Shown: positions 17,561 to 25,890 of the stretch, one piece after another
How positions within the stretch are numbered: the stretch's first letter is position 1
Layout of the letters: the number at the start of each line of letters is the position of its first letter
From: Pseudomonas violetae
Lineage (GTDB): Bacteria > Pseudomonadota > Gammaproteobacteria > Pseudomonadales > Pseudomonadaceae
NCBI RefSeq assembly: GCF_023072615.1
Contig: NZ_JAKNRW010000001.1
Span: forward strand, 186,001 to 250,000
Direction: 5' to 3'
Length of the DNA stretch: 64,000 bases
The notes under the pieces: model-generated
Seen by the model: the letters and a program-made list of their open reading frames with translations, nothing else
Databases searched by the model: none
Told to the model about the DNA's origin: nothing
Made by a program: the position numbers and the translations under genes

Positions 17561-18170
17561 CAGCCCGAGACATATTACAGCGGTCGTGTGCTTGCCACAG
17601 CGCCCAAGGGCAAATACTAGGCGGCTTCTGAGAGCTTTGACTCTGCAGTAGTTTGTGATGGAGGTGCCTTCGGGATAGCCAGACAGCCTTCGTCAGCGGC
17701 CACGGAAAGGACCTATGTCCTCATTGCGGTGGCGTCGTGCATGCACTGCGACCGCATTCGAGAAGGTATTTCCGCAGCCTGGACGAGCCGTACTTAAACG
17801 CTCTACCAGGGTCGCGCCCCACCTGGCAACAGCTTGAAGAGTTGCCGAACGCTGACGGGCGTTCGCCTTCGGGTCCCGGGACAAGATGAAGTGCTGAGTA
17901 GGTTCATGCCAGGAATGGTCAAGAGAACTCTCGACCGCCTCGTTGTCACACTTACCCACTGTTACTGACTGCCGCTTGGGCCGGGGGCCCGGTCACGGTC
18001 ACGGTGATCAAAGAGGGATCTCAATCCTTTCAATTCGCCAGGCGAGCAGTGGCATTCGAATACGCTCAATGACGAGCCAACCAAAACGTTTCAGCAGAAA
18101 TGTCACAGTCGTAACCAACGCCAGTATGGCCAAAAGCAAATCTTGATTAGCGAAGCAGCATTTAAACGAT
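17561..18170. other. Region without a supported gene
   Basis: About 600 bases. Frames at 17693-17959 (minus) and 17943-18146 (plus) show no ribosome binding site or family resemblance. On the minus strand around 18140-18010 a frame encodes a short hydrophobic stretch (LLLAILALVTTVTFLLKRFG) ending in TGA, with only a TTG start; it may be a tiny membrane peptide or debris. Nothing else is seen. Confidence 0.4.
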
Positions 18171-18198
18171 GAAGGCGCCCTTTGGGATCGCCTTCTTT
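18171..18198. terminator. Hairpin terminator downstream of HTH/glycine-rich protein gene
   Basis: GAAGGCGCCC, loop TTT, GGGATCGCCTTC, then TTTCT on the plus strand. The stem is about ten base pairs with a small bulge. It is 23 bases beyond the stop of the minus-strand gene at 18221 and could serve either strand. Confidence 0.6.
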
Positions 18199-18220
18199 CT
18201 AACGCGTTTCAGCATTCCCC

Positions 18221-18754
18221 TTAACGATGGGTCAATGGCAGCTCCCAGATGGGATCGAGTTCCTCCTTGCCCAGTTGGTGACTATCGGTCGCCGCCTTAA
18301 ACACTTTGATCAAGCCATAGCCAACTGCGCCCGCTACGATTGGAATACCTGCAGCAACGGTCAGGCCAGCGACCATACCGCCGCCAACCACGGCGCCGAG
18401 AGCGGCTAGGCCACTAGCGATACCGGCAGCGGAAAGGCCTGCGTAACCCAGGGAACTGACCACAGCTGTTACAGAACCAAGGCCCAAGACACCCCCGCCA
18501 ATGGCGCCGATACTTTCTGAAATTTTCTCGCGGTCGGCTTTAGTGAGTTTGGAGTATTTTTCGAATCCCAAATAAATCAAGGTACCGCCCTGTCTCAACA
18601 TTTCGTCCGAGGGGAACGACCTGCCACCGGTCAATCGGTCGATGGTCTTGGCACTGCATCCGATAACCTTCGCGACCTTGATTTCAGCAAGGTTTTGGGC
18701 CTTTGCGAATTGCGTAATGGAGTATCCGAAATTACTACGGGTGAGGTCTGTCAT
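18221..18754 (-). CDS. HTH protein with glycine-rich hydrophobic C-terminus
   Basis: 177 residues. Residues 22-42 (LAEIKVAKVIGCSAKTIDRL) form a helix-turn-helix like those of Cro/phage repressors. Residues 82-155 are strongly hydrophobic and rich in Gly/Ala/Val (GAIGGGVLGLGSVTAVVSSL and more), suggesting two or three membrane helices. The end is polar. A repressor-like head joined to a channel-like tail is unusual. It is divergent from the small Cys-repeat secreted protein at 19025, and two TGGAG/CTCCA inverted repeats lie between them. Function unknown; regulation of the divergent gene is inference. Confidence 0.7.
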   Translation of the reverse strand: MTDLTRSNFGYSITQFAKAQNLAEIKVAKVIGCSAKTIDRLTGGRSFPSDEMLRQGGTLIYLGFEKYSKLTKADREKISESIGAIGGGVLGLGSVTAVVSSLGYAGLSAAGIASGLAALGAVVGGGMVAGLTVAAGIPIVAGAVGYGLIKVFKAATDSHQLGKEELDPIWELPLTHR

Positions 18755-18832
18755 AGGGGTTCCGACATGCCGGCTAGTGTTGTGCCACTATAGGTCCTTG
18801 CTTCCGTATTGGAAGATCTAAAAACAAAAGCA

Positions 18833-18881
18833 TGGAGTCTGTAAGCTCCATAAAAATCACAGGTGGAGTGCGTTAGCTCCA
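18833..18881. promoter_or_regulatory. Tandem operator-like inverted repeats in a divergent promoter
   Basis: Two near-identical 18-base sites, TGGAGTCTGTAAGCTCCA (18833-18850) and TGGAGTGCGTTAGCTCCA (18864-18881), with start-to-start distance 31, about three helical turns. Each has TGGAG/CTCCA arms around an 8-base centre. A 15-base palindrome-like CTTCCGTATTGGAAG lies at 18801-18815. They occupy the intergenic region between the HTH gene and the 19025 gene. Confidence 0.6.
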
Positions 18882-19024
18882 TTCAATGGATCAATCTGTT
18901 CGGCGCTCTATGTCCTTCCCCGCTTTGCTTCGACAAGCGAAGACGAGGAGAGCCTAGGTCACTAGCCGTGAAGGAAACGTACATACAATTGATCAACGGT
19001 AATTCCATGCTAGGAAGAGAAGCT

Positions 19025-19288
19025 ATGCGCTTGACCCTCCTGAGCCTCACCCTATTTGCTGGGGCGGCGCTCGCCGACGCTAGTAGCAACTGCTACGCGA
19101 TCGCCGACAAGGATAAACAGCGCTATTGCCTTGCATCTATAAAAGGCGAGCCATCGCGGTGTTACTCGATCAAGAACCGTGACGAAGAGCGGTTATGCCT
19201 GGCCGAGACCAGGGGGCAGCGGTCCACGTGTTATAGCATCAAGGACCGGGACACCCAGCGGTTGTGCTTGGCCAAGGTGCCCCACTGA
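19025..19288 (+). CDS. Small secreted protein with three Cys-containing repeats
   Basis: 87 residues from ATG 19025, with AGGAAGAG five bases upstream. The signal peptide (LTLLSLTLFAGAALADA) is followed by three tandem repeats of about 20 residues: NCYAIADKDKQRYCLASIKG, RCYSIKNRDEERLCLAETRG and TCYSIKDRDTQRLCLAKVPH. Each has a CY-I-(D/N)-D...(R)-CLA pattern with two cysteines seven to nine apart, which suggests one disulfide per repeat or a metal site. It is predicted to be periplasmic or exported. Short proteins of this pattern occur in Pseudomonas but have no assigned role. Confidence 0.75.
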   Translation: MRLTLLSLTLFAGAALADASSNCYAIADKDKQRYCLASIKGEPSRCYSIKNRDEERLCLAETRGQRSTCYSIKDRDTQRLCLAKVPH

Positions 19289-19412
19289 CCATATCGCTAT
19301 TCTATAAAGCGCCTGGTCATGGCCATGAGAATTTAAGGACCAGAGTGAGGGCAAGGCCTTCATCGCGGGTATGAACTAGTCTGTACCTTCTACGCCCATT
19401 AGGTGACTCAAC

Positions 19413-19853
19413 ATGCCGGCCCCTACGCAAAAAATTGATGTTGCATGTGAATTGTTCCATACCGCATTGAGCCATTATTTCAAAGAGCCACCAGAGTATT
19501 TCGCAACAATATGCCTCGCCGGGGCTGCGGAAGAATTACTGGGTAGACATTTAGAGGCTAAAGGCGGCGAGTCGTCATTTACCAGCTTGCAAAGCGGTGC
19601 CGTTCGCATTTCAAGATTCCTGAATGAACATGGCGAACCGGCTCAAGCGAAGGCCATCGCTTTTCTGATGAACAATGCGAAGAATTCGTCAAAACACATG
19701 GATGGTGACGCTGACTCAGTCGTCGATTTTGATCCGAAGACTGAGGCGGAAGATTTGCTTAGTCGAGCGGTGACAAACTATTACGCCTTGATGGCGCACT
19801 ACGAGTTGCAAGAAACAGATCTACTCATTCAATTTACCGAAGGGCGCAAGTAG
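19413..19853 (+). CDS. Hypothetical helical protein, possibly HEPN-like
   Basis: 146 residues, cytoplasmic, mostly helical. CLAGAAEELLGRHLEAKG and FLMNNAKNSSKHMDGDADS resemble the two-helix bundle of HEPN-type proteins, but the catalytic Rx4-6H motif is not clearly present, so the match is weak. No strong ribosome binding site precedes ATG 19413. The gene stands alone between the Cys-repeat protein and a repeat-containing gap. I do not assign a function. Confidence 0.6.
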   Translation: MPAPTQKIDVACELFHTALSHYFKEPPEYFATICLAGAAEELLGRHLEAKGGESSFTSLQSGAVRISRFLNEHGEPAQAKAIAFLMNNAKNSSKHMDGDADSVVDFDPKTEAEDLLSRAVTNYYALMAHYELQETDLLIQFTEGRK

Positions 19854-20349
19854 CTGGCGACTCTGACTACCAGACTGAGAATCTAACCAGTGGTCTGGGA
19901 AAGAGCGATTTCGCACGTCAGTAAGGGGCCGGCGAACACACCTTCCGAACTCCAGCATTAAGGACGATGGTGCCGACGCAGCGGGCGAGTGAAATTGATC
20001 AGTTGCTGCCGCATAGGTGGCAGCAGGTCTAATCACGCAAGGCGTGATGCCCGGACGCATACTTTAGTTACGCAAGGCGTGATGGCCGGACGCATACCCG
20101 GAAAGAGATGAGCGCTCTGCTAGATTGAGGCATCTCAGCTGGCAGCTGCGGGCTAGATGCTTCCCTAGTATTTATGCGACTAATCTGGGTTGAAGAGACT
20201 GAAATTGTGAAGGTCGTTCGTAGATACCTTTACGAGACCTTTACCTTTACCTGCGGTTTACACCTTTGAAACTGTGATTTCATAACTCCATTCGCACCCG
20301 GCATCGACAACGGTTTTGCCGGTCACTCCCAGGAACAGGAACACCATCG
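19854..20349. other. Intergenic region with 28-base tandem repeat
   Basis: About 500 bases without a supported gene. It holds the tandem repeat at 20035-20097. A pyrimidine/purine-biased stretch (TTTACGAGACCTTTACCTTT) near 20230 precedes the RcnB-like gene and may be part of its promoter. Nothing else is seen. Confidence 0.5.
20035..20097. repeat. Two copies of a 28-base repeat containing a small palindrome
   Basis: Copies at 20035-20062 and 20070-20097 begin ACGCAAGGCGTGATG and end CCGGACGCATAC, differing at one base. Start-to-start spacing is 35. The first copy is part of the palindrome TCACGCAAGGCGTGA. Possible origin: slippage duplication, or the remains of a short intergenic repeat family. 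Confidence 0.75.
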
Positions 20350-20682
20350 ATGAAAAAGACACTTTCAATGATCTGCGCCGCGCTTATGTTCAGCGCTCCC
20401 GTGGCCAGCTTTGCTCACCCCGGAGCGCCCCACCACCAGCACCAGGCCTATCGTGATCCTAGCTTTCGTCCAAAGCCCGGCATGCCGGTGCCTCATTCCC
20501 AGTGGAGACGTGGCTACGTCGTCGAGCAAGTTTATCGTGTTGATCGTTACTGGGTAACGGACTGGCGGCAGCGCCGCTTGCCTGCTCCACCGAATAACCA
20601 TCGCTGGTTGCGCGTCAACGGCGATTACGTACTGGTCGCCGTCCCCACTGGCGTGGTCGTGAACATTCTCTCCGGCTATTGA
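20350..20682 (+). CDS. RcnB family periplasmic protein
   Basis: 110 residues. The signal peptide MKKTLSMICAALMFSAPVAS is followed by a His-rich start (HPGAPHHQHQ) and the RcnB/DUF pattern: VVEQVYRVDRYWVTDWRQRR and PPNNHRWLRVNGDYVLVAVP ending VNILSGY. RcnB-type proteins are periplasmic and linked to metal (Ni/Co) homeostasis, though many paralogues have no known ligand. It lies 36 bases left of the IS66 element. The metal link fits the ter locus in theme only. Confidence 0.85.
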   Translation: MKKTLSMICAALMFSAPVASFAHPGAPHHQHQAYRDPSFRPKPGMPVPHSQWRRGYVVEQVYRVDRYWVTDWRQRRLPAPPNNHRWLRVNGDYVLVAVPTGVVVNILSGY

Positions 20683-20733
20683 ATGTCAAAAGAGAGCCAG
20701 CCGATACGGATTTTCAATGTAAGCGAACGGGCA

Positions 20734-22290
20734 TTACAGGTTGCGTAACGGCAGCCAGTTATGCGGCAACAACTCGGCGATCTCACTGGCGCGCTGCGTC
20801 GGCAGCCGCATCAGCACATCCTTGAGATAAGCATGCGGATCATGCCCGTTAAGCTTGGCCAATTGGATCAAACTCATCAGCGCAGCCGCGCGTTGTCCGC
20901 TGCGTAACGACCCTGCAAAGAGCCAGTTCTTGCGTCCGAGCGCCCATGGCCGGATTTGCTGCTCGATGTGGTTGTTATCAATAGGCACCGCGCCGTCATC
21001 CAGATAACGTGACAACGCCGTCCAGCGTTTCAGGCTGTAATCCAGGGCCTTGGCTATGGCCACACCCTCGTGTACCAGCTCGCGCTGGGCGATCATCCAA
21101 GTGTGCAGCATGTTCATCACGGGGACGGCTTTTTCTTGCCGTATTCGGCGTCGGACATCGGGCTCCAAATCGCGGATTTCACTTTCGATTTCGTACAGCA
21201 ACTGGATATAGCGCAGAGCTTGCTCGGCGAGCGTGCTTTTGTTCGTGGCGTGCAGGTCGAAGAACTTACGCCGCGCATGGGCCATGCAGCCGATTTCGGT
21301 CACGCCGAGTGCGAAACTGGCTTTGCAACCACCAAAATCGTCGCAGACCAGCTTGCCTTTCCAGTCTTGCAGGAAGTTGCGTGCATGTTCGCCTGAGCGG
21401 CTGGGGCTGAAGTCGTACACCACTGCGCGGATATCGGCAGACGCGGTGGTTGCATAGGCCCAGACGTAGGCCCGATGGGTTTTCTTCGAGCCAGGCATGA
21501 GCACCTGTACCGGCGTTTCATCGGCGTGCACCACGTTGTGTCCAAGCACCACTTCGCGCAGAGCATCAACCAGTGGTTGCAGTTGCACACCGCAAGTGCC
21601 GACCCACTGCGCCAAGGTCGAGCGCGGGATGGCGAGGCCGGCCCGGCCAAAGATCTTTTCCTGACGGTACAGTGGCAAATGATCACCGTATTTGGCGATC
21701 ATCACTTGAGCCAGCAAACCTGCTGTGGGGATGCCTTTATCGATGACCTGCGCAGGAACAGGTGCCTGGATCAGGGTCTCGCAGTCCTCACAGACCCACT
21801 TGCCACGGATGTGTTGTTCAACCGTGAACACGCCGGGCGTGTAGTCGAGTTTCTCGCTGACATCCTCGCCGATACGCTTGAGGGCGCAGCCGCATTGGCA
21901 GTGAGTGTTGTCCGGTTCGTGATGGATTGGCGTGCGTGGAAACTCGGGCGGCAAGGCGGTGCGTTTAGGTTTTTGCCGAGCCACGGTCGGGGCTGGAGCG
22001 GGTTGCAACGCCTCAAGCTCGGCTTCGATGGCCGCGATATCGGCATCGAGCACGTCATCGAGCAGGCTGGTTTGATACGGGTTTAGCTGCTCGCTGCGCT
22101 TGGCAAACTTGAAACGCTTGAGCTGTGCGATCTCGTGGGTCAGCTTGTCGTTGACCGTTTTGTAGTGATGGATCTGCTTGTCCATGGACTCGACTTTTTG
22201 ATCGAGAGTCTCGACACGCTGCATCAGCTGCGCGGCGATAGCGCGCAGTTGTTCAGGGTTTAATTGGTCGAAATCAGGAAGCAAAGTCAT
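20734..22290 (-). CDS. tnpC: IS66 family transposase TnpC
   Basis: 518 residues from ATG 22290. An N-terminal coiled coil (RVETLDQKVESMDKQIHHYK) precedes the zinc-finger-like HCQCGC...CEDCE segment and the DDE catalytic domain: VVHADETPVQVL (first Asp), KLVCDDFGGCKASF (second Asp) and PIDNNHIEQQIRPWALGRKN (Glu). The C-terminus HDPHAYLKDVLMRLPTQ is typical. The full length looks intact. Its stop is 15 bases inside the proposed left tip. Confidence 0.95.
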   Translation of the reverse strand: MTLLPDFDQLNPEQLRAIAAQLMQRVETLDQKVESMDKQIHHYKTVNDKLTHEIAQLKRFKFAKRSEQLNPYQTSLLDDVLDADIAAIEAELEALQPAPAPTVARQKPKRTALPPEFPRTPIHHEPDNTHCQCGCALKRIGEDVSEKLDYTPGVFTVEQHIRGKWVCEDCETLIQAPVPAQVIDKGIPTAGLLAQVMIAKYGDHLPLYRQEKIFGRAGLAIPRSTLAQWVGTCGVQLQPLVDALREVVLGHNVVHADETPVQVLMPGSKKTHRAYVWAYATTASADIRAVVYDFSPSRSGEHARNFLQDWKGKLVCDDFGGCKASFALGVTEIGCMAHARRKFFDLHATNKSTLAEQALRYIQLLYEIESEIRDLEPDVRRRIRQEKAVPVMNMLHTWMIAQRELVHEGVAIAKALDYSLKRWTALSRYLDDGAVPIDNNHIEQQIRPWALGRKNWLFAGSLRSGQRAAALMSLIQLAKLNGHDPHAYLKDVLMRLPTQRASEIAELLPHNWLPLRNL

Positions 22291-22371
22291 GCCGCCGATT
22301 TTGTCAGAACAGGCCAACACTGACGATAGGCTCATCGGACAATTGCACGGCGACGCTGGCCATGGCAGTGA

Positions 22372-22707
22372 TTACATCAGGGTAATCGCACTGTTTTGCC
22401 CAACTCTTTGCCAAGGTAAACCCAGCACCAGGGCATGCAGTTGTTCGGCACCCAATTCCATCTGCGAGCCGTGCCGAGATCCCGGCCAGAAAAATTTGCC
22501 TTGATGCAGTCGGCGCGCCGCCAGCCAGATGCCCAACCCATCGTGCACCAGCACTTTCATGCGATTGGCGCGGCGGTTGGCAAACAGATAAGCACAGTGC
22601 GGCTGCGCCGCACCGAACACGGCCACCACCCGCGCCAGCGCTGTGTCAGTGCCGGCGCGCATGTCCATGGGCTCAGTGGCGAGCCAGATGGCGTCGATGC
22701 GAATCAT
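22372..22707 (-). CDS. tnpB: IS66 accessory protein TnpB
   Basis: 111 residues. The TnpB signature MRIDAIWLATEPMDMRAGTD type start is present as IDAIWLATEPMDMRAGTD, with CAYLFANRRANRMKVLVHDG and GIWLAARRLHQGKFFWP following. It overlaps tnpA by four bases and precedes tnpC by 81. It is required for transposition of IS66 elements; the biochemical role is unclear. Confidence 0.95.
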   Translation of the reverse strand: MIRIDAIWLATEPMDMRAGTDTALARVVAVFGAAQPHCAYLFANRRANRMKVLVHDGLGIWLAARRLHQGKFFWPGSRHGSQMELGAEQLHALVLGLPWQRVGQNSAITLM

Positions 22708-23036
22708 CGCAACAGGTCTCGAAGAAAGGTTGCACAGGCAGCAGCACTTTCAGTTGGCCAGTTCACTTTAACGGTGCCGCGCGGATGCTGGATCTCAACG
22801 CTGATAGTCGATGATGCCGATTGCGACTCAGTGCTGGCGAGTGGCATGGGCAGTGAAACAAAAGCGGGGTGCAGCGCCATGCCTTTCTGCGTTTGCAGCC
22901 GAATCCACTTGTGGACGAGGTTCGCGTTGAGGCTGTGGCTCAGCGCAACGTTGGCAATCGAGGCCCCAGGTTGGGCGCACTCTTGAATGACTTGGGCCTT
23001 GAACGAGCTGGAATAGGAACGGCGTTGTGGCTGCAT
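22704..23036 (-). CDS. tnpA: IS66 accessory protein TnpA
   Basis: 110 residues from ATG 23036 (MQPQRRSYSSSFKAQVIQEC), a helix-turn-helix protein of the IS66 Orf1/IS3-like type: PGASIANVALSHSLNANLVH is the recognition region. The C-terminus ends CATFLRDLLR, overlapping tnpB. AGAGGG lies just upstream of the chosen ATG. Confidence 0.93.
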   Translation of the reverse strand: MQPQRRSYSSSFKAQVIQECAQPGASIANVALSHSLNANLVHKWIRLQTQKGMALHPAFVSLPMPLASTESQSASSTISVEIQHPRGTVKVNWPTESAAACATFLRDLLR

Positions 23037-23137
23037 GAAAGACCCTCTTAAAAGGCTAGAAGTGGTGTCCACTTAAATAGGTGGACACCATCGCCTTTGG
23101 CGGTGGGGTCAGAAAGGTGTGTTTGCTGGCCGGTTAC

Positions 23138-23384
23138 GCACGTCAGCCGGTGGCGCGGGTTGTTCGGGGGGTTCCCATTGATCTACGTGGGGCGCTTGGT
23201 CCCGGCAATTACAGGGTAACGACACGCGCGCTATTGTCCCTCAAAGGCCAGAGGCAGGCTCCGCATCAGATCTGACGGCGCCCACCTCCTCGGCTGCTGG
23301 AACTACCTCAGCCGTCCTGATAACGCCGTAAAGGGTACTGGCGCTATGGCGCTCTGTGCCTGCGTAGGCACTATCAGTCTGGCT
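23138..23384. other. Short gap between IS66 and DUF1523 gene
   Basis: About 250 bases. A small frame at 23081-23275 spans the element tip and is not credible. A terminator for the DUF1523 gene is not obvious. Nothing else is seen. Confidence 0.4.
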
Positions 23385-23924
23385 CTATTCTGCCGTCGTC
23401 TTGAAGTGATTGCGCTTACGACGTTTTATAGCAATGCCCAAGGCCAGCAATGCCGTAGCTACCACACTGAAGAATATTGTGTTGAACCAAGGATACGGTT
23501 CCTGGCGGCTGCTAGTGGCCTCAATGCTCGTAATATTAGGGAATACAGACAGTATTTGAATGCGCCAGCCGTAGTGGCGGATCAAAGCAAGCTGCTGAGC
23601 ATCGCGTGAATAGCCTTGCGCCTTCGCCTGAATGTCTGCTGAATCGAATTTAAAATACCATGGGAAACTCCAGCCAGTATCTTCGTTTCGATAGACCATA
23701 ACCTTTTTGGTGTCGGGATTTTCAGTGTTTATGAAGTAGACATCTCGGGTTGGGCCGTCGGCTGGATTCTCGGCATTAATAACGCCGTCATCGTCGACCC
23801 GTTTGACTTCAACGCCCGTGATTAGCACGACATCGGACTGAGGCAGGATGTAATAAAGACCCACCGCGCTGCCGGCGACGATGAGGATGGTCGCACCTAG
23901 AATCACGCCCTTTAACCACTTCAT
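23385..23924 (-). CDS. DUF1523 family membrane protein
   Basis: 179 residues. N-terminal membrane helix (VILGATILIVAGSAVGLYYI), then the DUF1523 core LPQSDVVLITGVEVKRVDDD with RDVYFINTENPDTKKVMVYR and WSFPWYFKFDSADIQAKAQG, and a second membrane helix near residue 150 (FFSVVATALLALGIAIKRRK). The core is predicted to face the periplasm. The family has no established function. GGAG lies upstream of the start. A standalone gene. Confidence 0.85.
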   Translation of the reverse strand: MKWLKGVILGATILIVAGSAVGLYYILPQSDVVLITGVEVKRVDDDGVINAENPADGPTRDVYFINTENPDTKKVMVYRNEDTGWSFPWYFKFDSADIQAKAQGYSRDAQQLALIRHYGWRIQILSVFPNITSIEATSSRQEPYPWFNTIFFSVVATALLALGIAIKRRKRNHFKTTAE

Positions 23925-24567
23925 TGGAGCACTCCGTTTAAGATTGTTGAATTCTGCCTGATTTCCGCCGATCGGGTGATTATTTAGGCTTGCTAGTGCT
24001 TCTTTACTTGTTAAGCAAATGTGTAGCCTTTCCGCCTACGGATTCAGGAGGAAAAATTACAGGCCTCCAGGAAATTGGTCGCATTCAAGTTGAATAGCCA
24101 CCCACACATGCGAGGGTTTGGAGAAGAGAGCCGCTGCAATGCCAGATGCTAATGAGATGCTTGCTCCAGATTGGCGCCTTGATCGATTGTGTATCGGTCG
24201 CCGGCTTGTTTAAAGGCGCAGAGGGAGTGTTGCGCACCTGGCAATCGCCCCATCAATATCTGAGCAAATTCAGTGTACGTGGCCTTGGACGCACCACCGC
24301 TCATGCTCACCGGCTCAGAAAAGCGAATCACCGTTTTGGTTAACGACTTGCTGTCACCTTAGGCTATCCTCGGCACCTTCAGGGGTGTACGGGACATACT
24401 CCGACATGTGCCCCGGCCGGATACCACCTATGCACGTCTGCGAGTGCACGGCCCCGCATCGCAAGGACCGTGCGAGTGGCGAGGGTGGTAACGAACAATA
24501 CTCGGCCTCTAGCCAAAGCGCCCGATACATCGAGCGCCCAATAGCCATATGCAACCAGGTGAACCAG
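23925..24567. other. Region without a supported gene
   Basis: About 640 bases. Frames at 24146-24343 (plus), 24149-24331 (minus) and 24354-24608 (minus) lack ribosome binding sites and family resemblance. AGGAGGAAAAATT at about 24047 looks like a ribosome binding site but no frame follows it. Possibly the remains of a deleted gene. Confidence 0.4.
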
Positions 24568-24936
24568 ATGAGCAAAATTCTCATCCTTGATGACTCCCCA
24601 ACCGACACCTACTTAGCCAAGAAATGTGCTGAGACGCTGTTTTCTGAAGTGCGGGCGGTCAGCACCGCTGAGGGGCTATTCAAGGAGCTGCGCGATTTCG
24701 AGCCGTCGGTTGTCCTGCTTGATTGGCATCTCGACGAGCCGCGGAATGGCATTTCCATCATCGGGGAGATCCGCGACGGCGATGGGCAGAGTAGCGCCGT
24801 CCCAATCGTGGTCGTATCCAGTCGGCGCATGCCCGCTGACAAGCAAAACGCCATGAACGCCGGCGCATCGGATTACATCGTTAAACCAATTTCCGTGGAG
24901 TCACTTGCGGCAGCCGTCAGCAAACTGATTCCGTAG
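24568..24936 (+). CDS. Single-domain response regulator (CheY-like receiver)
   Basis: 122 residues from ATG 24568. KILILDDSPTDTYLAKKCAE has the acidic pocket, VVLLDWHLDEPRNG the phospho-acceptor Asp, VVVSSRRMPAD the conserved Ser/Thr and SDYIVKPISVESL the conserved Lys. There is no output domain. It would be phosphorylated by a histidine kinase that is not in the window. The reading frame stays open 183 bases upstream but that part is not conserved in style, so the internal ATG is preferred; its ribosome binding site is weak (CAGGTG). Confidence 0.88.
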   Translation: MSKILILDDSPTDTYLAKKCAETLFSEVRAVSTAEGLFKELRDFEPSVVLLDWHLDEPRNGISIIGEIRDGDGQSSAVPIVVVSSRRMPADKQNAMNAGASDYIVKPISVESLAAAVSKLIP

Positions 24937-25180
24937 TTTGAAATGCCCTAGGGCGATTTCATACCAGTACCCATTCTTGAGTCGATGCGGAGTTGGCGCA
25001 GCTGCGCCGACTTCGTTGTGACCTACGCAATTGTTCACTGCAACTTGAGGGCATTATCTGCGCGTGCGTCTGGCCGTCCCATCCTGATGGCGTCGTCAAG
25101 GCATGAGCCTCCAGAGAGCTGTGGGACACACCTCAATTAGCTCTGTAACATGGCGCATTGGGTGGAGGAAATTTTTTAAC

Positions 25181-25858
25181 ATGCTTTTACTTCTAAGTCT
25201 TCGCGACGTTATTGAAGCCCTCGCGGCCTGTGGTAGCAATAACGATGTCTGGAACCGCTATTCATGGGTCTATGTAAAGGACGGGGCACCGCTGATCGAA
25301 GCTCGCTTTTACCTTTCTTCGCCCGACGAAGAGTCGAATAGCGTACCCGGCGAGAACGGTGAGGAAATGCCGGCCTTTGCCGTAGCGCATGGCCTTTCGT
25401 ATTGCCTTGAAGCTGCCGACTTTGTAGATGTGCTGAGCGTGCAGAAGCGTCAGCAGCCGCTCTCACAACTTGAGGACTATGCCGCTGCACTTGATCACTA
25501 CGCCGAGCGAGACGCTTTTCTAGATCGGGGCGAGTTCTACAGTGGTCGGTGCGTGGATCAACAGCCGTTGCCAGGCATTTCACGCGATTTGTTTCCCGAA
25601 TACGATCTTCAAATGGGTACATGTCCGGGTGATCGCATCCGAGATGCTGCGCGCGTCATCGCTAAATTGCTGCACATAAGTGTGGCTGATGCTCTCGAGC
25701 GTTGCAGGAGGCTGCCGGTGATTTTAGGGGAGCGCACCGACTCACAGGAACGCGTGCGGATTGAGACACAATTCAACGCTCTTTCGTTGCCGCTGCAAAT
25801 AACGACTCACTGGCCGCTTGCCTGGCTTCCCGGAGTAGATCCGAAAGAAAGTCGATGA
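25181..25858 (+). CDS. Hypothetical protein
   Basis: About 225 residues from ATG 25181, with GGAGGA twelve bases upstream. It contains RDVIEALAACGSNNDVWNRY, YCLEAADFVDVLSVQKRQQP and RDAARVIAKLLHISVADALE. Mixed alpha/beta, acidic, no signal or membrane segment. I recognise no domain. The end lies 33 bases before the IS66 remnant, so the C-terminus might have been altered by that insertion. Confidence 0.6.
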   Translation: MLLLLSLRDVIEALAACGSNNDVWNRYSWVYVKDGAPLIEARFYLSSPDEESNSVPGENGEEMPAFAVAHGLSYCLEAADFVDVLSVQKRQQPLSQLEDYAAALDHYAERDAFLDRGEFYSGRCVDQQPLPGISRDLFPEYDLQMGTCPGDRIRDAARVIAKLLHISVADALERCRRLPVILGERTDSQERVRIETQFNALSLPLQITTHWPLAWLPGVDPKESR

Positions 25859-25890
25859 GCGCGCACCGCAACTGAACATGTGCCCATCAG

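Larger units (their letters stand above)
20719..23137 (-). mobile_element. IS66-family insertion sequence
   Basis: The element carries the canonical IS66 trio on the minus strand (tnpA, tnpB, tnpC). Candidate tips are GTAAGCGAACGG at 20719 and its partial complement ending GGCCGGTTAC at 23137, matching the GTAA...TTAC tips of the family with about 12 of 20 matches. The bases outside the proposed ends (TTTTCAAT left, GCACGTCA right) are not a duplication, so the ends or the history of insertion are uncertain. Length about 2.4 kb, within the family range. Confidence 0.8.

Noticed and set aside
20035..20097. Start of a CRISPR array
   Set aside because: Only two copies with a seven-base gap between them; spacers of CRISPR length are absent and no cas genes are present.
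21475..22086. 203-residue plus-strand frame inside IS66
   Set aside because: Antisense to tnpC, a well-supported transposase.
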